The position numbers and the translations under genes were made by a program. From NCBI GenBank assembly GCA_963573305.1, contig OY754327.1, forward strand, positions 187,434,386 to 187,498,385: a stretch of DNA of 64,000 nucleotides. The letters are read 5' to 3'. Numbering within the stretch: the first letter of the stretch is position 1; every line of letters starts with the position of its first letter. This stretch comes from Pyrrhosoma nymphula (lineage: Eukaryota > Arthropoda > Insecta > Odonata > Coenagrionidae). Under the pieces are notes generated by a model. The model ran no database searches and was not told where the DNA came from. It saw only the letters and a list, made by a program, of their open reading frames with translations. Below are positions 42,841 through 56,464 of this stretch, piece by piece.

Positions 42841-43469
42841 TTATGCGTGAAAAAAGACACTTTCCGGAGGAAACCCTATACTTATCATCAAGGGCTCTCT
42901 GGTACTTTCACGGAAAAAGGAGCCCTCGAAGCGCATCGAAGTTGCCCCTCGCGATATCAACTTGCCTTTAGTGTCCAAACTGCTTCATTAGGCTCAGATT
43001 TTATGATCAAATGAAAAAATTAACCTTTTCACAAACGAAGGAGAGCTCTAATCTTTCATCCGACGAGGCGGCTCCAAATGGTGGAGTTACCTACTTGCGC
43101 AGTTGTTGGAGGAGGGGCGCGTAGGGTACCTATGTTCAAGTGGGTTCCCTCTTTGCGAGGGTGTCCATTTGATTCGAGTTCCACGGGGCCCGCCAGACCG
43201 TCCGTCCGTTGGTGGACCGTCAAGGGGCACGCAGGTCAGAAACATTGGGGACCGCTCGCATAGCGAATGCAATTGCCAGAACCTTCGAAAAATGTTCATT
43301 CTTTATATCTGAAATTTTTCTCTCTATACGATAAATTTTGATTGCTACATTTATTTCATTCTGCGTGGAGTGATTGATCTTCTTGAAAATATAAAAACTA
43401 CGATATTTCTATCTCGCGGCAAGGGCGCCATCGTGGGAACGGCAGATAATCATCCTCTGACGCGGCGAA
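42841..43469. other. No recognisable feature
   Basis: Mixed composition after the CpG island. Nothing supported. Confidence 0.3.
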
Positions 43470-43619
43470 ATGACGCTCGGATATAATTCGCCTTCGATGC
43501 GGAACGAGGTCCACCGCTTCAGTGTCGAGGTGCTCATCAAGGGGCAGGGCATACGAGAAAGACCGTTCCTCGCACGTTTGAATGCGAATGAAATTGAACA
43601 CATGCTTCCAGAATTATGA
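43470..43619 (+). other. 49-codon open frame with coding-like composition
   Basis: ATG at 43470 and TGA at 43617-43619. It includes RNEVHRFSVEVLIKGQGIRE and LARLNANEIEHMLPEL. The amino-acid composition is balanced, unlike the low-complexity frames nearby. No family is recognised, and overlapping minus-strand frames are equally long, so this may be chance or a decayed exon. Confidence 0.2.
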
Positions 43620-46600
43620 GTATTTTTTTGCCATCAAGAGTCTCCACGGTTGGTGTGCGAGATAGGATCTGTCGAGGACCAAAAATCATGTTAACTGTCA
43701 ACTGTAATATCATCAGTTATTTTCGGTAGATAGTCACAGTGAGCATAGAACTCAGAGTGTTAGTACTACCAACTATATCCGTACTAGTCGAGAGGAAAAA
43801 AAATAACGAACACAGCAGGCACTACTTGGCGTCCCCAATTTAAAATGACCAATTACCCCTCGAATTTTCCACTCCGGATGAGCGTACCACCCGAACAACA
43901 CTTTTGCGGCTGATCTCAAATTAAAGGGTGAAGGCAATAATCTTTTCTTGACAAAAATCGCGACTCCAAAGCCCTTACTTCACGACGAAACCACATGGCT
44001 CTACACGGTTGTAATAGTTAATAGGTACATTCCAAAGATCATGAATCGTCAATATTAATATCTAACCGTTTGAACTTCAACTAGATACAAAATTTGCCGC
44101 TCAAACAAATTTGTGTATCTTGAGATTTATTTAAAAAAGATAATTTAGTGAAGGGACTTTTCCTATTTAAGGAAAGCATATTTCAGAAACACGAGCTACA
44201 GAGAAAAAAATATTCAACATTCTACGTTTGCAGAGAAAATATATTGAACAAATTCAGACATTAACGGATGGAAAAGACTGTTATCGGGAACAACAGTAAC
44301 AATGAACAAATTGTATTATAGGTTAATCTTGACAACTAAAATTATACCTTTGAATTTTTTTTCTCTGGTGGTTTGGTCTACAATTTAATTAGAAAACGAT
44401 CACTTCACAAACGTTTCGTTAGCAATCTCGTTTCTAACCATACTGGGATACCATATTGCTAACCATACTGGTGGCTAACCATATACTAATGAGTGGTGGT
44501 TTCCATTTGAATCGTAGACCAAAGCTCTGGAGAAAAAAAACATTCAATTACAATGAACAACAACTTAATATGAGAAGAGACGCGGAGTTGAGAATCGGAC
44601 GCGAAACGGAGCGGACGTATGGTTGAAAGGATCGCCCGGAGAAAGGAAGGGATCGAGCCCATGATGGAATAGAAGCAGCGTCAGGTGAATATGTTACACC
44701 GGGCATCCTCAGGAAAGAAGACTTCCCGAAGAGTCCGAATTCTACCCAAAGTAGTGAAACGCGGAGAGGGGTCGAAGTCACGAGTCGGAGGGCACTTACT
44801 TACAATTAGTTAGATTCATCCCGCTCCCATTTAGCACTTACTATCTAAGAGACGAGAGGAAACGCATTTTGCAGTCACTGAAGAACATTCGGAAATAGTC
44901 CAAGCCTTAATTTTGTTTTTGGGATTGTAAATGAGGATAAACCTACGGGCTTCATCATGAAGCTAAAAATTAAAAAAAATGGAAGGAAAAACTTTTCCTC
45001 ATTCTCGAGGTGGAATAACCGGGAAAATTACTGCAAATTATCCCGAGCGGTATCTAAGGAGTCACGTGGTACATACGAACCCGAATGGTGTGGGCCAATG
45101 TGGCGAGCCTGAACCTTTCGGGTGACTCCAACTCACAAATAGTGGCAGCCGAGTGGTCAGGAGCAGTTGGTTATGTGGTATCAACTCGATTTGAAGTAAA
45201 CCAACGGTAAAAGGCATACTGTTTGGTTGCTGCATCGGTCCCATGAAGATTTAAATTTCGAAATACTCGATAAAATTGTTAAATAACGTGAGTGTGTTTA
45301 GCAGTAATGGTAAATCTAGACGGCAGAATTTATTTTAGGTCATATTCTCCGGTTAAAAGGGTTATTTTTTTCATAAACTACTTCCTTTAGCGGGGCTTAT
45401 GCACCTTTACCATACTAGTTTGACTATCAGTTCGTATTTATCGCAAATATATTTTGTCATCGAAGTTCGCCAAATTACCATAAAAAGGATCATCTAAGTT
45501 CTACGGACATTTGCGATTGATTTAGGTAAGTATTAGACAATAAGTGCTAGTAATATGTGCGAAGAAATTAAGAAGGCAAGTTTATCCTGGGTGCATGTGA
45601 TGAAGCCATGCCTATTGCGTTCAAATGCAATAGTAACATGACTTATTTCATTGTAAAAGCAATTTTTAAACCTTTAACCATAAGTAATCAGCGATTTAGT
45701 CAATTTTCCATGCTCAAGGAATGCTGTGATCAACGACATTTACTAATTAAGTTATTGTTTGATAAAGAGAATGCGTGGATGTTCTCGAAAGAATCCACCC
45801 GTCTAATTAAATCACCGCCGGCTTTGCAAATGCTTGGAACGAAGGCTGAAATACATACATTTCCCTTTATGCACTTTTCAGCTGCTTGTTTTAGTAGTCG
45901 CAGTACGATATCGCATTTCTTGATTTAGCACTATATTATTGACGTAAATTTCTTTACCTTCTGAGTGTCGGTAATATCCAGAAATCTTTTGTAAGGTGTT
46001 AAACAAATGTTTGACCCAATACTGCTGATAGTGTTTAGTGTATTGCTGGATCGTTTAGTAGATCAAAAGTTACTTCATACAAGAATCCCCTAAAAAAATT
46101 TAAATTCCAATAGTTAGGAATGGAAAATGAAAAAGACACCCTTGGCTTAATGATAAACCAATTGATTACATTTTGCGAATTACTCGCTTTGGTTAATAAG
46201 AGATGAACTAGTATGCACAATTAATTGATTTTGTTTTATTCCATAAAAGAAGAGGGAAAAATAAATTACAAACACCAGCTGAGGGTGTGTTTCACCTGAT
46301 GAAAAAAATTCCATATGATCCCCCTTTTATCTCTCCATTATTTGCCACAAAATCCGTATCTGTATGAGGACAACGGAGGTGGATTAAAGACATTAACTTA
46401 AGAGACAATATTATATTACTGGGTAGAATATAGTGAATATTTTAATCACTCTTATAATGAAGGTTACCGGAACTAATTGCTCTGAGTTTCTCTCAGTAAT
46501 ACGATCGGTGCCCCTCAATAATGTCACAGTTTACTACTATTTCTACCTTTAACATATGGTTAAGAGTTCATTTCTTATATGACAAAAGGCGGAATTTATA

Positions 46601-48730
46601 AAAATGTTATATACTCGTTGTAATAATTTAATGCATAATGGTTCCTCTCCATAGTGATAAAAGTTCATGCTAATACGTTTAACGATAACGAAATACGTAT
46701 TAACTTATTTTGCCTGGTTCACATAAGCTCATTAATAAATCTACTCTCGATAACGTACTCCCTAATACTTATTTAAAGGAACAATATATCTACTTATGAA
46801 CACCAGGACAGTAATGACATTGAAAATAAAATTGCCTTTAGAAATTTTACATTTTAACAAGTTTTTTCTTGAATCTGTGATTCAATGCATTTGATGTGAT
46901 TTTGCTAAACTTACCTCTTTTTAAACGAAAGCGGATGAATAAAAAAAACTCTCTTCCGTGATATTGTTTTTACCCTGAAAAGTTTCTCCATTAAAGTATG
47001 AATTGAAAGCAAGGAACAAGAACAAGGACAGGAAACATCGATGTGCTAATTTATGAGTTTTTATTTGCCTGATTAGGTGAGTACTGGTTTCAATAAAATC
47101 TATCTTTTGAGGATATGTTTCTTCAAAAGTAACCCAAAGTGCATACACCTTAGGAGGAAGTAAGCTTATTATGGATTAAGAGTTGAAATTATGACATTTC
47201 TTGGGTCTTAGTTTTACTGGAAAACGATAATAATATTATAATAAAATACATTTACCAGAGAAAGATAATATTTGCGAATTAGTATTTCTTTAAACATTAA
47301 TAATAAAGTCATTCAAAAATTCGCTTGATACCATGAATTTTTGTTTTGGATTTTTGCATCACTAATTGTATTAATTACAGATAATTTAATTTAAATTATC
47401 GTCATACGTTATTATAATAAGCTCCTTGAGATAAAATTTTGAAATTTATCTCATCATTTCGTTGCACATTATTATTCTGCATCTTTCTGCTTTACTTCAT
47501 TCCCCTCTTCACTGGCACAAAATTAACAATCCTCCACTCCACCACGGCCAATAGCACTCTACTGCCTTCGTTTATTACTACGCCATTACTCCACATAAGC
47601 CACCTTCTAATTTATCGTAACAGTTTTCATCATGCCACGCTAAATCATTTTGTAATTTGCCTTCCTCTAAATACTCCGTCCTTTCCTTGCCTTCGTTACA
47701 GCTATAAATAAAAGGCTGTCTGGTTAAGACAGGTCTCCGAACATGTAACTGATTACAATGCCTTTCTGAGTTCCTATTTCCCTTCCAGATCATTTTTTAT
47801 TTGCTGGGGAAATTAATTGAAAACCGCGAAGGATAAATGTCCAACGCCATCAATTTCTCCGTCTGGATCGGACCATTTCATATCTGATCTCTCGTATTTA
47901 CTCGAATTTATTACGCCATTTTTAGAAGAGTATTCCGCTGCCACGGTTTACTTGAAAATAGTATCCATCATATACTTTACCGAGGAATTAAATTTTAAAT
48001 ATCTGCTCATATTTTAATTCATTCAGCTTTCTTATTTTTGAATTATTCGCTGTCAAGTTTTTATTACGAGTGGATAATACCCTAATAGTTTTTCATGCTC
48101 AAATTTATGTAAACCTGTGATACTACCATCAAGTAATCCTTAAGCATTCGTTAATAACATTGTTCGTTTTTAAATAGTATTAAGTAAATGGACACAAAAA
48201 TGCCATCTTTGTCATTAAATCCCTCACTTTAATCGTTGTTTTGGATTCGAATCTCCCTCCTGATGGCCTTCAACCGGGGAGGGGGAGAGAAGCCCAACAC
48301 GCATGCGCCAGCTAGCTACAGCTGCAGCTCCCGTGTCCGTCTCCTTTTTGCCTGCTCTCTCTCGCTATCTATACGAATGTACAACGCACCACTAATATAT
48401 ATAGGTATACACTCCGCTAATAAAGGCAGTGAATCTAATATCGGCCGTCATCTTATTATTCCGCACAATATTTTGGTCCTTCGAGCCGAATTATTTGTCG
48501 TGTTCCTGCGATATTCTGCCTTTGCTATCTACTTTATTGTGCATTATCTTGATTTTTGTGAAATGATTGACTTTTATTCAAGGTTTGAACTTAATGGAAC
48601 CCACGTGGTATTTATAGGACATGTTCATTCGTAGTGATGGTTTTTTCATTTTTATCTGCCCGGTCGTGTGCTTTCATTCAAACTACGACGAAGATTTATC
48701 CATCTGATAACTATCTACAAGTCTTCAACT
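43620..48730. other. AT-rich desert, about 5 kb
   Basis: No recognised gene, RNA, transposon end or inverted repeat. Short open frames on both strands (at most 132 codons at 48236-48634) show no motif. A 31-bp near-repeat, gctaaccatactgg, occurs twice near 44435-44480. The region may hold introns or diverged transposons that I cannot identify. Confidence 0.4.
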
Positions 48731-51709
48731 AAATCTACATCTACATACTACCCCGCAAGCCGCCTCAATAGGCGTGTGGCGGGGTACACATAAAAAGGAA
48801 ATGCTCTAATGAAATTACGCCTTGCATTTATTAAAGTCCCTTATTGATCGGGGGAAAAACGAATTCCCATACCTATCCGTTCGGCAAAATATCTCTCTTA
48901 ATTTATCGTTTCTGTCGTACCTGGAAATATAGTGGGGTTCTAATATGATGCTCTCCGTGTCGCTCTGAAAGATATCTATTCTCAATTGTTAAAGTAATCT
49001 AAGCCTAGCGCGCAGACTCCGAGTCTCTAGCGGCTCCCAGCCTAATTCGTTTAACATCTGCGTAACGCTGTCTGTACGCCCGCAGCAGTTTTTGACGAAT
49101 CGCGCAGCTTTCCTTTGTATTTTATTAAGTTCCCGAATTAAGTCTTTCTGCACCGGATCCCATATGCTCGCTGCATATTCAAGGTGTGGCCGGACGAGTG
49201 CGAAATAGCACCTCTCTTTTACTTTTTCATCCGAAAATCTTCCCACAATACGCTTGACGAATCCTAGCTTCTTCAGAGCTCAGCCACAAATATTTCTTAT
49301 ATGTGTTCCCCACGATAGGTTCGAGGTAATCGTAACTCCCAGTTACTTAACTTCATCTGTCGCCTTTATCTTAACGCCATCCACAGCATATACACGGGGA
49401 TAGTTGGACCACCTCCGCAAGAAATGTACCGCCGAGCATTTGCTCGGATTAAGTTCGAGTCCCCACTCTTGGCTCCACACATGAACGTTGTTTAAATCCG
49501 ATGATAGAATTTCAAAGTCAGAGTGATCACTAATTTCGCGGTAGATGACATCGTCGTCAGCAAATAAACATATTTTACTGCTAATTCGAGAGCATAGGTC
49601 ATTTATGTATATAATGAACAAAAGGGGGCCGATTACGCTTCCTTGTGGGACACCTGATGTCACTTTGACTACATCAGAGGTAATTCCGTCCAGAACTACT
49701 TTTTGCTTACGATCACTCAGAAAGTCGCGTATCCAGTTTACTACTGTTTCGTTCAGCCCGCATGACTGTAAATTGTGAAAAAGTTTGTTGTGAGGTACCG
49801 TGTCGAAAGCTTTCTTAAAATCTAGGAATAATGCGTCCACTTGTGTTTTCGATTCACCAGATTTGAGAACGTCATGAAGAAAGAGCGCGAGCTGTGTTTC
49901 ACATGATCTACCTTTCCGAAAGCCGTGCTGACAGCCATGAAGGAAGTTACGACTGTCCAGGAACGTCATGATATTGCTAACGACGATATGTTCGAGTCTC
50001 TTGCCTATAATCGACGTTAATGAAATTGGTCGATAGTTCCCTGGGTCATGTCTGTTTCCCTTTTTGAATATCGGTGTAATGTTTGCAATTTTCCAGTCTA
50101 TTGGTATCTTTCCTTCAGACAATGACTTCTTGAATATTATGTCTAAGAACGGTGCGATATGTGGCGCTAATTCCTTGAGGACACGCGCGGGTATTCCCTC
50201 CGGACCCGGAGATTTACTATTTTTTATCGACTGTAGCTGTTTAGTAATCCCATCGCATTGAATAGTGATATCTTTCATTGGTTCCTCAGTGAATGAAATG
50301 TCAAAATTACATGCAGTGTCGTCTGTAGTGTATACATTTTCGAAGTGGGAATTTAACGTGTTAGCTTTGTCAATATTATCGGTGACAAGTTTGCCATCTT
50401 TATCAAATAACGAATCTACGGTTGAAGATTTTCCCTGAAGCTCTCTCGCATATGACCAAAAAGATTTCGGATTTTCTTCGAGTAATTCACCAAGTACTTT
50501 TTTCTTGAAATTTCGCAATGCAGTACGCATTGATTTCTTGGTTTTTGAGCGTTGCGCAGCGTAACTTTCTTTTGCTTCAAGTTCCTTCGATTTGTCACCT
50601 AACGTAATGGACTTTTTGAATAAGTTGTACAGTTTTCTCTGTCTCTTAAGGGCCCTCCTAACATCGTTGTTATACCAGCGAGGTTCTTTACTATCACATT
50701 TCAATTTTTGCGGAATATATTCGTTAATTCCCTGGCGTAGAATTTCTAAGAAATATTTCCATGATGCATCAGTGCTTTTATCCTCTGTTTTAGCTACGAA
50801 GTCAGTGTACGAATCATTAAGCATCTCGCCAAATTTTATGAAGTTGCATTTATCAAACAAATAAATATTGCGTTTCGGTTTTACAGCTGACTCTACTTCA
50901 ATTTTTAAGGTTGCAAAAATTACTTTGTGATCACTTATGCCATCAATAATATCGAGTTGTTTTATCAACTTAGGATGGCTTACTGCAAAAAGGTCTAATA
51001 TTTTATTTCCTCTCGTAGGCTTGTCAGCTACTTGGGCAAGTGAGTGATTAGTAAGTGTGTTGAGTAAGATCTCGCTGATTTCCCTATTCCTTGAATTCGG
51101 TTTTACAGTGTAAGAATCCCAATTTATAGATGGCAGATTAAAATCTCCCCCAATAATTATTACACTTTTACTGTCTCTCAAAGTAAATGCGGATATTTGA
51201 TTTTCTAATTGGTAAATAACATCAATTTTGGAGTTTGGAGGTCTATAGAAAGAGCAAACATGTATACTCCTTTTGTTTCGTTGTTTAATTGTACACCACA
51301 CGCTTTCTATTTCATTGTCAGTTATTTCGTGGGCGGTGCTGTGTAAATGTGATTTAACTGCCAGAAAAACTCCGCCACCTGTCCTATCGCTTCGATCGCA
51401 TCTGTAGATTTCATATCATGGAGAAAAAACTTCGCTGTCACTTATATCCTCTGCAAGCCAGCTCTCCGTTCCTATGACCACGTCTGCGTCCTGAAATATA
51501 TGCTCGATTTCAGCGCGCTTGTTTTTAACGCTACCGCAATTAACTACTACAAAGTTAATGTCATATTTTGTAGATTGAGTGTCGGTTGGTTCTTTTCCAC
51601 GCTTATGGGTATTAGGTGGGCGAATTTCACTGGAAGTGCTTATTACATTTGATATAATTTCTTTCGCTGGAGTACGCGTTTTGGAAATATTCTTTAGAAG
51701 ACGTAATAG
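48731..51709 (-). mobile_element. Near full-length LINE (CR1/L2-like) with TAGATG-type tail
   Basis: Reverse-strand copy of the LINE at 10.9-12.6 kb, longer because it keeps the endonuclease. Its 3' end lies at 48731 (gtagatgtagattt on the minus strand) next to the same 3' UTR stem region (ggcgtgtggcggggtac / accccgcaagccgcctc). The coding frame runs from about 51709 downward. Its 5' end coincides with a hairpin at 51721-51765, so the true 5' UTR is missing or rearranged. Confidence 0.88.
48840..51709 (-). pseudogene. LINE ORF2: AP-type endonuclease and reverse transcriptase with nonsense mutations
   Basis: Reading down from 51709: NFVVVNCGSVKNKRAEIEHI and DADVVIGTESWL (start of the endonuclease), RSDRTGGGVFLAVKSHLHS, then from Met 51301 CSFYRPPN, GGDFNLPSINWD, DLFAVSH and SDHKVIFATL (catalytic endonuclease motifs). 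A linker is followed by RT motifs: SPGPEGIPARVLKELAP, HGFRKGRSCETQLALF, LFLDFKKAFDTVPHNK, GVPQGSVIGPLLF and FADD (followed by D rather than A). Four in-frame stops interrupt an otherwise constant frame: TGA near 51416 (after FSP), TAA at about 49345 (in VKYLG), TGA near 49279 and TAA near 48990. All look like single-base changes relative to the 10.9-kb copy. Dead as a protein source but easily aligned. Confidence 0.88.
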
Positions 51710-51720
51710 TTAATAGTAGA

Positions 51721-51765
51721 ATGTCGTAAGAAGACGCGTTTTGGAAACGCGTCTTCTTATGACAT
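51721..51765. repeat. 45-bp hairpin at the 5' end of the LINE copy
   Basis: Arms of 21 bases with one mismatch (atgtcgtaagaagacgcgtt against aacgcgtcttcttatgacat) and a three-base loop. acgcgttttggaaa in the hairpin repeats a motif within the LINE at 51673, so it may have formed by fold-back copying during insertion. Confidence 0.7.
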
Positions 51766-52840
51766 GCTTCACCCTTGGCTGGAAGTGGACTGTAAACATA
51801 TTGCACTGAACTGCACTGAATTGAACTGAACCCAATGGCCATTAATAACCAATTTAATACACTAAAGTTTAGTTTCATGGTTCACTTTGAATGTTTAACC
51901 CAATTTTACGTCCATAAATATGCATAAAACTTACCTGAGATACGTGCAAATATATCAGCATGTAACTTGAGACATTAAATAATAAGGATATTCATTGATA
52001 ATTGTTTTCCCCCAGCAAATTCCCAGCATTTACATATTATAACTTAGGGACATTGATTAGCCAACATAATTTATTTTTAAAACTACAATCTTCGCACCAT
52101 CATCAAATTGAATAAAATTCCCAACGTAAAACGCTTTTACAAATTACATTGCCTGACCAGTCCTCTCCGGCACTTTCCAAGTTTTAGCACCACTATAAAA
52201 TCAATGGCGCAACATTAATTTTTTACTTGACACATTTAGGAGTTGAAGTCCAATTGAGCTAATTTAAACCTTTTTAGGCAGGAATATAACCGCATATAAT
52301 CACGCAATACATAACGGCACACAATATCTGTAATCATCGGTTATACTTATGCCCAATGCAGACAGTCACAAAAACACTCGATACATTTTCGTAGAAATAT
52401 TTTCACGAAATCAAACATTATTGCTTCTTGCTTAGTTGAAGCTCATGGACACCAACCACTACTACAAGGTAAAATTAAATTATCCACACTGGTTAATGGA
52501 AAAATACTGCTGCAAACGAAAACAAGTCGCGTGACTTTCTTAACTAACTTCTAATATTGCTGCATAGCATTATATGCCACTATTTATGGTCAAAGTTCAA
52601 TAATAATGTGTCTACAATAGTTTTCAGTCCATAAAATATGCACAATTACCATAATTATTAAAAATTAATTCAAATAAAAACAATACAAACCGTTTTTCGA
52701 TTGAAAATGTTAGTTTTGTCAGGTAATTCGTAGCCAAAGCCAAATGATATATATGTAATACGTTCGAGCGTAAAGTGAGAAAACCACGATCGGCAATTGT
52801 TAGTCGAAGCATTACCCACAGCCCCTCTAATCAATTATAG
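51766..52840. other. AT-rich, no recognisable feature
   Basis: Nothing supported. Confidence 0.4.
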
Positions 52841-53600
52841 TATATGAAATGTCCCCGCTGAAGGCCTAAGGGAAGCACGACATCGGAGCAAAGGCATCGC
52901 CCGGCGGTGACGGCGGCGGTCTCTCACTCCGATGCCTCTCCTGAAGAGGCAGAGGCTCCCTCGCCTCGCTGCCGCTGGCACGGCCTCAATCGGCCTGCAC
53001 TCGCAGTGAAAGGATGAGCGCGCGTGCCTCATGCGAACACGCCGCGCTCTTCATAGGAACATGATAATTGGACATCGTCCGTCGCCCCAGAGTATACTAG
53101 ATACAGGTGCACATCCACAAGGCCGCCCGGAGGCGGTGTTGGCCCGGGGCGACGGGGAGGGCAGACGACTCAACGGGGGCCATATCTCGTGTCGCGTCCT
53201 AGACAATTGCCCGCAGTGAGGGGGCGGCGGCGAGGCGTGCAATTGGGGAGCGTCAAATGAGGGGGGAGGCAACCCTCCCCTCTCGCGTGCAGTCAAGGGG
53301 TCAAAGCCGTCCGAGAAGGACGCATTTGATTACGCATGGCCGGACCCTTTAACCTTAATTCAATCCCATCCGCACATGTGATTCTTCTTTTCCCCTTATT
53401 CGCTCTCATTCGACGACACGCGTGCTATATTCCCTCCGACGACAGGATTTGTTTTAACTCTCTTGAGTGGTTTACGTGGGAGTGGAGGGGGCGCTCCTTT
53501 CCCTCAATTCCTTCCTCCCTCCCTTCTCCACTCTCCCCCCCCCCTCTCCCCTCGGAGGAACGTGCTCCCGTTATCGCACACGGGGTACGGATCCGAGAAA
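52841..53600. other. CpG-rich island with C-rich end
   Basis: CpG-rich from 52870 to 53310 (cggcggtgacggcggcggtc), then a CT-rich stretch with a 9-C run near 53537. Open frames occur on both strands without motifs. Possible promoter or CpG island. Confidence 0.45.
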
Positions 53601-55125
53601 GGCTCGCAGGAGTCGTTTTTTTCTAGAATGAGCCTTTTGATATCATAGCTCTATCGAGTAAGACCTGTGTGGCGATTACCTATTGCTCCATAACTTCCCA
53701 ATCCCAACGTTACACACAGCGCCCGAGAGCAGCACAACTCCCCTCGCGATGACGTATAGGTTAGATTGCACATCGCCGGCGCTTCACAACGTCCACCCGT
53801 GAAGTTTAACGCTGGGAGCGATCACATAGTAACTATTAGTAGTAGAAAGAGCGCTATCGGAACGCCAAAACGAGGCGCTTCATAACACTGGCTAGGCAGT
53901 CGATCTTCCAAAACGTCCAGTGGAAGTACGTGCACAAAAGAGCCAGTTGCGTAATACTTCGTCTTTTAACGACAGCAGTCGGATGCAATAAATACTCAGA
54001 TATGTTGCCATCCAAAGAAGTTCAATGGAAAATTTTATTTCGTCAAAAATTCGAGGATGTAAATAAAACAGTCAGTCTAACATTTACCAGGAAGTGTCAC
54101 TTCGGAGGTTGCGCGCTGGAGATAGTTTTATTTACGATCGTGTTATCTTGTGTTGTAGTTTTTGTTCCGTGGGGAATCAGTTTGGTACATGTGTTATGTT
54201 CAGTAGCAGTTTGTGGCAGGCTTATTGCGTGATAGATTTCCTAATTGTGGAGTAGTCCAGTCCAGGAAATTTAAGTCACACTTACCTCTTATATCCCTTT
54301 CGGGGCCGTATAAGTTCTGGGTTTTTGCAGTAAGAAATATTTCCATCCTTTGCTGTGATTTTGATTGTACCTTCCTCGGTTATTTATCACTCACCGTGTT
54401 AAGGAATACATAACTTTCAGCGGTCGGGATGTACTTTAACTATCATGAGCATGTAAAAAAATGATAGCTCTTTCACTCGGAGCCTGCCTTCCTTACATCT
54501 GGTCTGGCTAAGCTCCTTAGGCTCTGAGAGATGACGAAGATCTGTGTCCCCTGACGCAATGAAACTTTTTTTACAATATTGATTGATATGCTTTTATGGA
54601 AATCGATTGAGGAAGCGAAAAAGATTCTAGAAAGCTTTCGGAACATGTACGTCGCTGCCTTTGGGTCACCAGATGACTTCCCGGCATGCGAATTAAGGCG
54701 TTTCACGAGGATAATCGTGGAATAAATGAAAGGAACACAAGCGCATACGCCTCTGACCTCTCAAGAGGGCAAGGCTCATTAACACGTTCGAATGACAAGA
54801 GCGTCTTTCAGAGACGAGAGGGAATAATAAAAAGACCAGGTAGTGAAAGAGATTAGCCTAAGGTGGTCTCGAAAATGAAAAATTCTATCCTGGGAGGACA
54901 TTTTGGCAAAGATTTCGGAGCCACTCCTTTTACATACATCTCCCCGTTCGTTTCATTTGGGACATCCGCATTATTTTACCTGCAGATAAAAATCATTCTT
55001 GCACTTTTTTTAAAAGCCATTTTCATTTTCGGCGTCCACTATTGCCTACTCTCTCCGTGATGGAGCCTTGAAGGCCGTACCCGCACTCATGGCCGACTGG
55101 GAGGCGACTCTCGAAGCAGAATGGC
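53601..55125. other. No recognisable gene
   Basis: Several open frames of 60-100 codons (for example 53930-54232 plus, 54473-54706 minus) have no recognised motifs. Nothing else supported. Confidence 0.35.
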
Positions 55126-55129
55126 CTTA

Positions 55130-55690
55130 TATGTATTTCCAAATGTAATTGAAACAATGACTCACATTAACCCATGTTTCATCAGTGTACACAACATCTC
55201 TAACTTCATACCTTTCTGTTTTAATTAATCGATGGAAGTCACGTATCCACGTCATGATTTCATCGCTCTATTTAGCCGAAGGTCACTCGGACCTTCTTTC
55301 CTTATAGAGCTTTATTCGGTGTGGTGTGATTTGAGTTCAGACAAATCGGGATCCACGATGAGAAAGGTATGAATGGAATCGATGGTTGGCTGGGCATTTA
55401 TTTAAAAACAAAAGAGTGAACGATGCGCTTCATTTCCCATCTCGCAAAATCATCGAATGTAACGGCTCTTGAATTTCTTCGCGAGGTAGCCATCATTGAT
55501 TCCTTTTTTTTGGAAATCATCATTATTCTTGACAGGCCTTCCTTTCTTATTAGATGTACACTTCGTCGCTTCACGAATAAGTGCTACTTCCGTTGAAAAC
55601 TTCTTGATCGACCACTCCGACGACCTAACTGCGAGAATGATATTTGGTTCAGCAAGGAAACAGATCAGAGAGGGATCTCACTGGAAGGTA
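55130..55690 (-). pseudogene. Decayed DDE transposase (IS630/Tc1-like, DETW type)
   Basis: Reverse strand, shifting frames. N-terminal part near 55530-55580: TSNKKGRPVKNNDDF. Middle near 55410-55460: VTFDDFARWEMKRIVHSF, then a stop, and TFLIVDPDLSE near 55330-55370, as in the linker of insect transposases of this group (usually ending ...EDPDLP...). Then IMTWIRDFHRLIKTERYEV and the catalytic VVYTDETWVN at about 55160-55190, whose Asp is the first residue of the DDE triad. The second Asp and Glu are not visible downstream. Heavily mutated and inactive. Confidence 0.6.
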
Positions 55691-56460
55691 TGATTAATGA
55701 AAAGAATTTGTTCATCATAAATGGCCATCCGACTACTTTTTCCTCTCCCTTAGGGGAGTCGAACATTGATATGTGTAATGACGAGATAGTGAGAAGCATT
55801 CACTAATAGAAGGTAATCGCTGAAGGTAATCTCGAGAAGAAGTCGCTAAAGAAGAAGTCACTGAAGGTAATCTCGCTGGGAGGAGAAGAGACAAGATAGA
55901 AGAAGACGAACAAATTGTAAAGCTAGACTAAGAATAAAAAAACAAACCAATTTAGCAAGAAAAGAAGAAACCGGAAGGTAGTAAGAAGAAAAGAGAATGT
56001 TACTTTATCCATGTACCAAAAATGTAAATAAGTATCTAATGAAAACTTACTTTCCATCATTAGAACAAAGTTAAAGTATTACTTGGGGGTAAAATTTACA
56101 GGAACCCCAAAAATCAATGTAATACTGTGTACAATAAAGAGAACACTTTGATAAACCCTTGTTTGAGGGTTCATCCTTCATAAATAAAAACCCCGACGAC
56201 CACTGTTAGTGCTGGTGGTCCCTACAGTCACAAAAATTTGGAAAACCTCATCTCTCTCACTTCTTATATCCAAATGCAACAGGGTGTTCACTGAAGAAAT
56301 AGAGCGTTCAAGCCATCGCTCGGCGGTGGGTATAAACACCGTGTTTTTGTCCGCGTTGTTGAGGCTCTTGTTGGCTCTTCCACTCGCTACTAGTTTATTA
56401 ACAACTTGTAATTCATTTAATCAACCAAAACATGACCTTCTATTGGCACATCATTATCAT
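55691..56460. other. AT-rich, imperfect aaggtaatc repeats
   Basis: Around 55810-55880 a short motif (gaaggtaatc, ctcg, agaagtc) is repeated three times. Otherwise nothing is recognised. Confidence 0.4.
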
Positions 56461-56464
56461 CATC

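Noticed and set aside
48236..48634. 132-codon open frame
   Set aside because: No motif, biased composition, isolated in AT-rich DNA; probability of a real gene is low.
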